64,000 bases of DNA from NCBI GenBank assembly GCA_026125285.1, contig JAHCLO010000021.1, positions 1 through 64,000 on the forward strand. The letters are read 5' to 3'. Positions within the stretch are counted from its first letter, which is position 1, and the number at the start of each line of letters is the position of its first letter. The stretch comes from Verrucomicrobiia bacterium. Its GTDB lineage: Bacteria > Verrucomicrobiota > Verrucomicrobiia > Limisphaerales > JADLHS01. The translations under genes were made by a program, and so were the position numbers. Shown here piece by piece: positions 33,104-40,016 of the stretch. The notes below the pieces were generated by a model. The model was not told the origin of the DNA and made no database searches. It saw nothing but the letters and a program-made list of their open reading frames with translations.

Positions 33104-33847
33104 ATGACTCGACTCGACCAGGTCTTGGTCGAACAGGGCCTGTGTCCAAGCCGCGAGAAAGCCAAGCGCGCCATCATGGCCGGACAAGTCCTGATCAACG
33201 GCCAGCCGGCGCGCAAGCCCAGTGACCCTGTGCCCCCCGAGGCCAGGCTAACCTTGACCGCACCGGAAAAGTATGTGAGCCGCGGTGGCTTGAAGCTGGA
33301 ACACGCCTTGCGTCACTTCGACCTCGACGTCAGCGGTTTGACGATCTTGGACCTGGGTGCTTCCACCGGCGGATTTACCGATTGTTTGCTCCAGGCCGGA
33401 GCCGGCAAAGTTTACGCCGTGGACGTGGGTCAGGGCCAGCTCGCCTGGAAATTACGGGGCGATCCGCGCGTGGTCGTCATGGAAAAGACCAATGCTCGCC
33501 TGCTGTCTCCCGCGCATTTCCCGCCCGGATTTGTCCCGGCGGACCTGGCAGTGATTGATTGCTCCTTCATTTCCTTGCGTAAAATCCTGCCGCCCGCCGT
33601 TGCATTGCTGCGTCCAGCAGGTAAGATCGTCGCGCTGGTCAAACCGCAGTTTGAAGCCGGGAAGACGGAGGCGGACAAGGGCGCGGGTGTCATCACCGAC
33701 CCGGCCGTCCACGCCCGCGTGCTGCAAGAGTTGCGGGATTTTGTCGCGACGACCACTACTCTGTCGTGGCGTGGCGTTACAGAATCCCCACTGCTGGGGC
33801 CGGCGGGAAACAAAGAATTTCTGGTGCTGCTTGAAAAAACTGGCTGA
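33104..33847 (+). CDS. tlyA: TlyA-family rRNA 2'-O-methyltransferase
   Basis: A 247-residue protein with an N-terminal S4 RNA-binding domain (MTRLDQVLVEQGLCPSREKA) and an FtsJ/RrmJ-like SAM methyltransferase domain. The SAM loop is LDLGASTGGFTDCLLQAGA, and LAVIDCSFISLRKILP and ALVKPQFEAGK follow, as in TlyA. Known members methylate 2'-O of cytidines in 16S and/or 23S rRNA, and some were annotated as hemolysin A. The 3' end overlaps the NAD kinase gene by 17 bases. Confidence 0.94.
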   Translation: MTRLDQVLVEQGLCPSREKAKRAIMAGQVLINGQPARKPSDPVPPEARLTLTAPEKYVSRGGLKLEHALRHFDLDVSGLTILDLGASTGGFTDCLLQAGAGKVYAVDVGQGQLAWKLRGDPRVVVMEKTNARLLSPAHFPPGFVPADLAVIDCSFISLRKILPPAVALLRPAGKIVALVKPQFEAGKTEADKGAGVITDPAVHARVLQELRDFVATTTTLSWRGVTESPLLGPAGNKEFLVLLEKTG

Positions 33848-34715
33848 TCGTATTCAACGCGTCGGGTTGCTAGGAAATTCCCAAAAGAATTCCTGCGCCC
33901 AAGCCGTGAAACAAGCGGCCCGTCTCGTGCGGGCCGCCGGGCGGACGGTGTTTTGCGATGCCGTCACCGCCCGATTGACGAGGCTCAACGCCACGGTGTG
34001 TGAGGATGGCGCCACGTTGGCCCGCCAAGTGGACTTGGTGCTGGTGTTTGGCGGTGACGGCACCATGCTGCGCATTGCCCGGGAAATCGCCGGTTCTCCA
34101 ACTCCCATGCTGGGGGTCAATATTGGCGGGCTGGGTTTTCTCACCGCCGTGCCTTCGGATCAACTGTCCGCCGCGCTCAAACGGGTGTGGCGCGGCGAGT
34201 TCAAATTCGAGAAGCGCGCTTTGATCGAAGCCACCGCCCAACGCGATGGCCGCCAGATTCGCCGCGCGGCGCTCAATGACATCGTGATCAGCCGTGGCGT
34301 GGTCTCGCGGTTGATTGAACTGGACGTGGACGTGGATGGCGATCCGCTGACCCGCTATCGAGGCGATGGTTTGATTGTCAGTTCCCCCACGGGTTCCACC
34401 GCCTACTCACTCGCCGCGGGCAGCGCGGTGGTTTTTCCCACGGCGGACGTGTTCGCGCTCACGCCGATTTGCCCGCACACCCTGTCCAACCGCTCGCTGA
34501 TTCTGCCACTCAACGCCACCATTCGTGTGCAGGCGATCAGCCCCAAGCCCACTACCATCCTAAGCGCCGACGGCGAGGTGGTCAGCGAACTGGAGGCCGG
34601 CGAGGTGGTGACAATTCGCCGCAGCCGGCGCACGGTTCGGTTGATGCATTTGTCGGACAGTTCATTTTTTGAGGCGCTACGCCGCAAACTGCACTGGCGG
34701 GGAGCGTACTTATGA
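33831..34715 (+). CDS. nadK: NAD kinase
   Basis: NAD kinase makes NADP from NAD and ATP in the cytoplasm. Of the long open frame (from 33555), only the part after 33831 is homologous. TTG 33831 gives MKKLADRIQRVGLLGNSQK, and there is no ATG that could serve. The active-site GGDGTMLR motif is at about residues 74-81; NIGGLGFLTAV, GDGLIVSSPTGSTAYSLAAG and the C-terminal ADGE block are present, so the protein (294 residues) is complete. The overlap with tlyA suggests translational coupling; tlyA-nadK is a familiar bacterial order. Confidence 0.93.
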   Translation: MKKLADRIQRVGLLGNSQKNSCAQAVKQAARLVRAAGRTVFCDAVTARLTRLNATVCEDGATLARQVDLVLVFGGDGTMLRIAREIAGSPTPMLGVNIGGLGFLTAVPSDQLSAALKRVWRGEFKFEKRALIEATAQRDGRQIRRAALNDIVISRGVVSRLIELDVDVDGDPLTRYRGDGLIVSSPTGSTAYSLAAGSAVVFPTADVFALTPICPHTLSNRSLILPLNATIRVQAISPKPTTILSADGEVVSELEAGEVVTIRRSRRTVRLMHLSDSSFFEALRRKLHWRGAYL

Positions 34716-34763
34716 AAGTCTGAACCCCATGACCGCAAATCGGCATCCGTTTACTTCCTGCCT

Positions 34764-35777
34764 ATGGTCCGCCTAAAAGACATCGCCGCCCAGGTGGGCG
34801 TTTCGGTCATGACCGTTTCCAAGGCCCTGCGCGACGCCCCGGATGTTTCCACGGCCACCAAGTCGCGGATCAAGCTGGCGGCACAACAAATGGGTTATGT
34901 GCCGGATTCCACCGCCCAAGGGCTGCGCACCCGGACCAGCAAGACTTTCGGCCTCGTCATTTCCTCCACCACGAATCCCATTTTTGCCCGGATCGTGTTC
35001 GCCATCGAGGAACGCGCGCAGGAGTTGGGCTACGATGTCCTGCTGGCACACACGCAGAATCTTGCCGAACGCGAGGAAACCTGCATCCGCCGGCTACTCT
35101 CGCGGCGGGTGGACGGGCTGTTTGTTTCTCCGGTGTATCGTCTGGAACCGCAGGCGCGCATTTATCAGGAATTGATCTCCCGCCGCACCCCGGTGGTGTT
35201 GCTGGGGTCGCCCGCGCCCTTCTGCGACGCCTTCGTGAGTGTTCAAATCGAGGAGCTCAATGGCAGTTATCAGGTCACGCGACATCTGCTGCAACTGGGC
35301 CACCGCCGTATTGCTTATTTGACGGGCCCTGCCACGGCCCCGTGGGCGCGCGAACGCTTTGAAGGTTATCGTCGGGCGCTGCGCGAAGCGGGACTCGAGG
35401 TGGATGACCGGCTGATCTTTCAAGCTGGCAGCACGATTGAAGACGGCACGAAGGCCACCCTGCAAATGGCCGGTGAAAAGTGCGATGCCACCGCCGTGCA
35501 GGCCGCGAATGATCTCGTCGCCGTCGGGTGTGCGACCACCTTGTTCCACCAAGGTTTGCGCATCCCGCAGGACATTTCCTTGGCGGGATTTGGCAACGTG
35601 CTGCTCGCGGAGCATTTTCGGGTGCCGTTGACCACTGTGCGCCAGCCCAAGTTCCGCCTGGGCAGTGCCGCCGTGGATCTCATGCGACAGTTGATACGCC
35701 ACGAGCGCGCCGAGTCCAAACGACTGCCCGCTGAACTAATCGTGCGCGAGAGCACCGCGCCCCCGCCCGCGCGCTGA
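34764..35777 (+). CDS. LacI-family transcriptional regulator
   Basis: A 337-residue repressor-like protein. The N-terminal LacI helix-turn-helix is VRLKDIAAQVGVSVMTVSKA, and the hinge helix region is PDSTAQGLRTRTS. The periplasmic-binding-protein-like sensor starts at TFGLVISSTTNPIFARI and includes RIAYLTGPATAPWARERFEG. It probably binds a sugar or related effector and represses a carbohydrate operon. No such operon is adjacent; the nearest sugar genes are tens of kilobases away, so the target is unknown. The gene starts 48 bases after nadK. Confidence 0.92.
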   Translation: MVRLKDIAAQVGVSVMTVSKALRDAPDVSTATKSRIKLAAQQMGYVPDSTAQGLRTRTSKTFGLVISSTTNPIFARIVFAIEERAQELGYDVLLAHTQNLAEREETCIRRLLSRRVDGLFVSPVYRLEPQARIYQELISRRTPVVLLGSPAPFCDAFVSVQIEELNGSYQVTRHLLQLGHRRIAYLTGPATAPWARERFEGYRRALREAGLEVDDRLIFQAGSTIEDGTKATLQMAGEKCDATAVQAANDLVAVGCATTLFHQGLRIPQDISLAGFGNVLLAEHFRVPLTTVRQPKFRLGSAAVDLMRQLIRHERAESKRLPAELIVRESTAPPPAR

Positions 35778-35842
35778 ACGCTCCTCCTTTGCCCAGCTTC
35801 AGGACACCAGGCGTTGGTATCCGACGTGCTTGATTTTGCGGC

Positions 35843-36253
35843 ATGAAGAAGATTTTGATTGCGATCGGTGTCTTCACCGTCGCGTTCGGGGTGCTTTGGT
35901 CAACCCGCGCTTGGTCCACGTTTCAGGCCAATGCCCGCACGGCCAAGTTCAACGAGGATGTCGAGAACCTGTTTATCGGCCTCCAAAAATACAAGGAACG
36001 GGTTGGCAGTTACCCCATCGGCAGCAACGCCGAGGTGGCCAAGGCCCTGCAAGGTGACAACCCCAAGAACGTGATCATCCTCGTCGGCCGCAAGACGGAA
36101 GTAAACGAGAAGGGCGAATTCGTTGATCCTTGGGGCACGCCGCTACGCATCTATTTTTCCGACGCAGGCGTCCTCGTCCGTTCCGCCGGGCCGAATCGGC
36201 GGTTCGACGACAGCACTGTCATGGATGCGGACGATTTTATCCGCTCCAACTAG
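35843..36253 (+). CDS. GspG-like (type II secretion pseudopilin-type) protein without classic prepilin leader
   Basis: A 136-residue protein with one N-terminal membrane helix (MKKILIAIGVFTVAFGVLW), then a soluble domain closely following the GspG C-terminal core: GLQKYKERVGSYP, GEFVDPWGTPLRIYF and SAGPNRRFDD. The usual G/A-FTLIE cleavage site is missing, so it should stay a membrane-anchored protein rather than be processed and assembled as a pilin. It stands alone, far from a type II secretion operon. A terminator follows 24 bases after the stop. Confidence 0.8.
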   Translation: MKKILIAIGVFTVAFGVLWSTRAWSTFQANARTAKFNEDVENLFIGLQKYKERVGSYPIGSNAEVAKALQGDNPKNVIILVGRKTEVNEKGEFVDPWGTPLRIYFSDAGVLVRSAGPNRRFDDSTVMDADDFIRSN

Positions 36254-36276
36254 ACATTCTCGCGATGCCTTCTGCC

Positions 36277-36314
36277 AACCCGCCTGGCGTGATTGCGTCA
36301 GGCGGGTTTGTTTT
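36277..36314 (+). terminator. Rho-independent terminator after the GspG-like gene
   Basis: A 10-bp stem (36277-36286 with 36299-36308, AACCCGCCTG and CAGGCGGGTT) with a 12-base loop is followed by TGTTTT. The stop codon of the convergent methyltransferase gene lies at the loop edge (36298-36300), so the hairpin probably serves both convergent transcripts. Confidence 0.85.
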
Positions 36315-37443
36315 GCCGCTGCCAGGCGGCAATGAACATTCCGTTCCCACCCAAATCCTGCGGCCAGATGGTCGTGAAAGCAGACAATGGACCGGGGCGC
36401 TGACCCATGTGGGGCCACCCCAGCATCAGGGGCTTGAACTCCGGCTGACTGGCCGAGAATTCATTCACGACCTCGACTGTTTCCGCCCGCGTCAGGGTGC
36501 AGACTGAATATATCAGTTTCCCGCCTGATTTAACGGACGCTGCGGCATGTGCGAGCAGACGCTTCTGCACGGCGGCGAGTTCCTGAACATCCTTTGGGGT
36601 CGTCGTCCAACGAGCATGAGGATTCCGCTGCCATGTTCCGACTCCGCTGCACGGCGCGTCCACGAGCACACCGTCGAACTTGGTCTTCGTGGGCAATCGC
36701 CCGCCTCCATCCCAAACGGCGGCGCGATAATTGAACACGCCCGCCCGCGCCGCGCGTCGTTTGAGATGTTTCAACCGCCACACGGCGCGGTCGCTGGCCC
36801 AGATCAAACCCCTGTTCCTCATCAAGTCCGACAAGTGGAGCAGCTTGCCGCCTTCGCCGGCGCAGGCGTCCCACCACCTTTCAGCCGGCTGCGGATTACA
36901 CAGCCAGCCCACCGCCTGCGAACTGATGTCCTGAATCTCAAATTCCCCGGCGTGGAACTCTGGACGGCGAAACAAATCCTCCTCCCCTTTGTAGATCACC
37001 GCCTCCGGCAGTCGCGTTGCCTCAAGTTTCGCCGCACCCAGCTTCTTGACTAATCCCCCACCCTGCCCGCGCTTTGCCCGCAGCCACAACACCGGCTCCG
37101 TTTGCAGACTCCGCACCCACTCGGGCGAGACTTCAACCTGCTCCCGCACCCATTCCGGCACCGAGCGCGCCATCAACTTCTCATCGGAGAACGACTCCGG
37201 CCTTTCTGCAAACCCGTGCGCCAGATCGAGCGCATGCTTGATTTGAGTGGGCAATGGTCGCGCGTGATCCAGCCAGCCGAACCAGCGAAAGTAAGTGAAC
37301 ACCGCCCGACTGACGGCCCGCGTCTGCTCGGCGGTAAGCAAGCGCCGCGAACCCAGCGCCTCGCGCAACGCAGCATCCGCGGGCTGTTCCCGACCCGCCG
37401 CCGCCACCACGCGCGCGGTGAGCTGGATTTCGGCATCTGTCAT
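36298..37443 (-). CDS. RsmB/NOP-family RNA 5-methylcytosine methyltransferase
   Basis: From ATG 37443 (MTDAEIQLTARVV) a 381-residue protein. The N-terminal half has a NusB-like helical region (TRAVSRAVFTYFRWFGW). The C-terminal SAM domain shows WWDACAGEGGKLLHLS (motif I), LVDAPCSGVGTWQRNPHARW and LIYSVCTLTRAETVEVV. The PC and TC cysteines, both needed for m5C transfer, are therefore present. The likely role is m5C formation in rRNA or tRNA; it is close to but not necessarily RsmB. The open frame upstream to a TTG at 37497 looks unneeded. Confidence 0.88.
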   Translation of the reverse strand: MTDAEIQLTARVVAAAGREQPADAALREALGSRRLLTAEQTRAVSRAVFTYFRWFGWLDHARPLPTQIKHALDLAHGFAERPESFSDEKLMARSVPEWVREQVEVSPEWVRSLQTEPVLWLRAKRGQGGGLVKKLGAAKLEATRLPEAVIYKGEEDLFRRPEFHAGEFEIQDISSQAVGWLCNPQPAERWWDACAGEGGKLLHLSDLMRNRGLIWASDRAVWRLKHLKRRAARAGVFNYRAAVWDGGGRLPTKTKFDGVLVDAPCSGVGTWQRNPHARWTTTPKDVQELAAVQKRLLAHAAASVKSGGKLIYSVCTLTRAETVEVVNEFSASQPEFKPLMLGWPHMGQRPGPLSAFTTIWPQDLGGNGMFIAAWQRQNKPA

Positions 37444-37503
37444 GCAACGATTGTGACCGAACCGCGCAGAACTGGCCAGAACCGAAGGAGCTTTCAACCG
37501 GCG

Positions 37504-37929
37504 CTAACTCCGCTTCTCATCCGCGTCTATGAAGTCCACGAAATTCTTGATGTCATCGCGATGAGCCAGGCTGGCTTGTTCCTTGCGCATCTTGAGTCGC
37601 GCAATGCCTTCGGCATCGTCAGCCTTGGGGTAATCCAGCATCCGCGCCAGCAATGCGGCCTTCTCCTCCGCCGGTTTCTTCACGTTGCGTTTCACCCAAT
37701 CGCAAACCTCACCGTCGGTGATGGAATGCTGCACAACTTCGAGCATCTGTTCGTGCGTCACACCCGCCGCCTGCAACCAGCCGCCATCAAAGCCCTTGCC
37801 GAGATTGGGTTGATAATCAGGATGCAGCTTGCCCGCCAGGTGCAGGCGCAGCTTGTCCACATAGCGCGGCAAATGCGGCCAGCCGTCCATGGTTTCGCGC
37901 GGACTCCGGGGATAAATGATGTCACTCAT
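37504..37929 (-). CDS. DUF5069 family protein
   Basis: A 141-residue soluble protein opening with IIYPRSPRETMDGWPHLPRY, then DKLRLHLAGKLHPDYQPNLG, the blocks that define DUF5069, and ending in DDIKNFVDFIDADEKRS. The family is common in Verrucomicrobia, Planctomycetes and Chloroflexi and has no known function. It overlaps by 8 bases the upstream GIY-YIG gene on the same strand, so the two are probably translated from one mRNA. Confidence 0.82.
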   Translation of the reverse strand: MSDIIYPRSPRETMDGWPHLPRYVDKLRLHLAGKLHPDYQPNLGKGFDGGWLQAAGVTHEQMLEVVQHSITDGEVCDWVKRNVKKPAEEKAALLARMLDYPKADDAEGIARLKMRKEQASLAHRDDIKNFVDFIDADEKRS

Positions 37930-38329
37930 GCTTTACAGGATGAAAGCCCCGCACGCCGGCGGCAATCGGAAATTTCAGCGATCGCGGCCAGACCTTGCCG
38001 GCCCGATTGAACGGCGGGGCGAGCACGCAGATCAACGATTCCTCCCGCTGCCGCGCACTGAATTCATCCACGCAAACATCAAACTCGATGCGCGCCACGC
38101 GGTGCAGCAACCGGATCATGCGGCGCGGCAACCTTTCTGGATTCGCCACGCGATAGGAAGACAAGCGACGACGCAGGTTCTTCGCCCGGCCCACATACAG
38201 CACGCCGGCTTCCACCCCGCACATCAAATACACGCCGGGACGGGCCGGCACTTCCCGGAAAAAATCCTCTCCCAACCGCTCAACCAGCGGTCGAGGCGGC
38301 GGAAACAACCAGAGTTGACCTGTGGCCAT
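37922..38329 (-). CDS. GIY-YIG nuclease domain protein
   Basis: A 135-residue stand-alone GIY-YIG domain like the N-terminal nuclease of UvrC. PARPGVYLMCGVEAGVLYVG holds the GIY-like and YIG-like tripeptides (GVY and YVG), and AKNLRRRLSSY carries the catalytic arginine region. A Glu in EESLICVLAPPFNRAG fits the metal-binding residue. It may act in DNA repair or as a structure-specific nuclease; no partner gene identifies the process. It overlaps the DUF5069 gene. Confidence 0.85.
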   Translation of the reverse strand: MATGQLWLFPPPRPLVERLGEDFFREVPARPGVYLMCGVEAGVLYVGRAKNLRRRLSSYRVANPERLPRRMIRLLHRVARIEFDVCVDEFSARQREESLICVLAPPFNRAGKVWPRSLKFPIAAGVRGFHPVKHE

Positions 38330-38499
38330 GCGTTCAGTGAATCAAAGACGATGGGACAAACACCGTCCAGGACGGATGAAGCTGCGGAAGGAAAAGGCGT
38401 TCTTCGCTGTTTTCGGTGACACTCATCCGCACTGCTCAGAACGCCAGCAACGAGCGGGCCTGCCCACTCTCCAGTGGGAGCTGGCTGGGGAGTGAATTG

Positions 38500-38640
38500 C
38501 CTGAACAGGTTCGCGTATGGAACCTCTGAACCGACGAACCGTCAGTCCCGCGCGAAGAGCGGCGCTGAAGACGCACGCACTCCAAACGCTTTGCGACACT
38601 TCCGCGTCAACCAACCTCGCGAAGCATTCGGATTGCGGCT
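38500..38640. repeat. Long dispersed repeat (family F), copy 1
   Basis: About 140 bases closely matching 39598-39739 in the same orientation and 57038-57190 in reverse. The shared core includes GTCAGTCCCGCGCGAAGAGC and GGCGCTGAAGACGCACGCAC. The rest of the 360-base gap from 38330 to 38689 shows no coding signal. Confidence 0.85.
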
Positions 38641-38689
38641 GCGGTTGCGGCAGGATTACGACTGGTCGGGCAGCGCGTAGATGTAAAAT

Positions 38690-39445
38690 TCAAGTGACCA
38701 CCGCGCGATAATCCAGCAACCAGACATTCGCCAGCCGGGTGTAATGCACTTCGGTGGCCAGCCCTGCGAGGGCTGCCCGGACTTCCGATTCATCGGGATA
38801 GTTCTTGATGATGTTGAACACCTCGCCGCTATGGAGGCAGCGCCGTTGGTAGGTGTTACCCTCCGCATCCACGCACGCGGGCGGCATCCAGCGGCAGTCC
38901 GTCGGCAAATGATCCGCGAACACCACCCGCGCGCCCGGTTGCAGGCAGGCATGAAAGCCAGTCAGAAAATTGGAGATCCTCGACCGCGGCAAATGCGACC
39001 ACCAGAACATGCTTGCGCCCGTCGTGAAATCGCCGGCCCGACCCTCCAGATGCCACGCATCGGCTGCGGCAAACTCGACGCGCGCGCGTCCGTAGTTTCT
39101 CTGGCGCGCCAGGGCCAGCATGGGTTCGTTGATGTCCGTCGCGAGGATGGTCGAAGCCGTCGCCGCCATGGCTTGCGTCCAATAACCCGTGCCACAGGCG
39201 ACCTCCAACACACGCTCGCCCGCCACCAATTCGCGCAGCAGATCGGCAAGCTGCGCGAGGTCGGCCTTTCGCTCGGGAATGCGGTAGGCTTCCTCGAATT
39301 CGCCGGCGCGATGGGCGTAATACAGCGCCAGTCCGTCCGGTGTGCAGGCGGGCGCGAACGACGAAGCTTCCGTTCCCGTGGCGTTCTGCAACGCCCCTTC
39401 GGCGGGGGTTGCCGTCGGAGCACCCGATGCTGGTAACGTGTTCAT
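38690..39445 (-). CDS. Class I SAM-dependent methyltransferase
   Basis: The chosen ATG at 39445 (MNTLPASGAPTATPAEG) removes 100 repeat-derived residues that an upstream start (39745) would add. The 251-residue protein has motif I VLEVACGTGYWTQAMA, then ILATDINEPMLALARQRN (ribose-binding acidic residue), and FADHLPTDCRWMP. This is a generic small-molecule methyltransferase with no substrate signature. It stands alone and is bracketed by two direct copies of repeat family F (38500-38640 and 39598-39739), so it may have travelled as a unit. Confidence 0.86.
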   Translation of the reverse strand: MNTLPASGAPTATPAEGALQNATGTEASSFAPACTPDGLALYYAHRAGEFEEAYRIPERKADLAQLADLLRELVAGERVLEVACGTGYWTQAMAATASTILATDINEPMLALARQRNYGRARVEFAAADAWHLEGRAGDFTTGASMFWWSHLPRSRISNFLTGFHACLQPGARVVFADHLPTDCRWMPPACVDAEGNTYQRRCLHSGEVFNIIKNYPDESEVRAALAGLATEVHYTRLANVWLLDYRAVVT

Positions 39446-39597
39446 GCCCGGCGCCGCGAGTGGCGGGCAGGATTGCCGGCACCTGCGGACCTGAATCCAC
39501 CTTGGTGCATCCCCACCGCCGCTGCAAGTCCCGGCTTGCGAGGAGAAACTTGAGCGGTGCATCTCAGTCTCGTGCGACTCACATTCTTGGGGAGTTC

Positions 39598-39739
39598 CCC
39601 GAACAGCTTCGCGTAGGAGATTCCGGAACCGGCGAAGCGTCAGTCCCGCGCGAAGAGCGGCGCTGAAGACGCACGCACTCCAGACGCTTCGCGCCATTTT
39701 CGCGTCAAGCAACCTCGCGAAGCGTCTGGAGTGCGGCTG
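39598..39739. repeat. Long dispersed repeat (family F), copy 2
   Basis: Direct counterpart of the copy at 38500-38640 across the methyltransferase gene. It contains its own inner inverted repeat: GCACTCCAGACGCTTCGCG near 39675 faces CGCGAAGCGTCTGGAGTGC near 39716-39735. Homology to the third copy continues to about 39777 (a CGCCGCTTTGGGCGAAAG block). Confidence 0.88.
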
Positions 39740-39816
39740 ATTCATCGCCGCTTTGGGCGAAAGGGTTCAGGGGAAGTCTCCACGATTATCGAATCGCGCA
39801 GTGGAAGTTCTAACCC

Positions 39817-39890
39817 CGTAGCGGCGTCTCGGTAGAGCGCCGCCAATCTTGCACAGGCTGCTTGCGGCGCTCTGCCGAGCCGCCGCTACG
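39817..39890. repeat. Palindrome (family I) upstream of the flavin reductase
   Basis: Arms 39817-39843 and 39864-39890 are inverted copies matching at 25 of 27 positions, with a 20-base loop. The arm begins CGTAGCGGCG and ends GAGCGCCGC. Together with repeat family F it fills most of the 571-base gene-free gap (39446-40016). The remainder shows no recognisable feature. Confidence 0.88.
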
Positions 39891-40016
39891 ACGGAATAGT
39901 TCGTGAGAAGCACACGCGCCGCACGCCAGGGCGCTAGCGCTCCCCATTACAAAAGCCCAAGATGCGCACGAACGCAGACCTTGTGTCCGCTCGCTCCGCG
40001 CCGCATCCTTTTCCTC

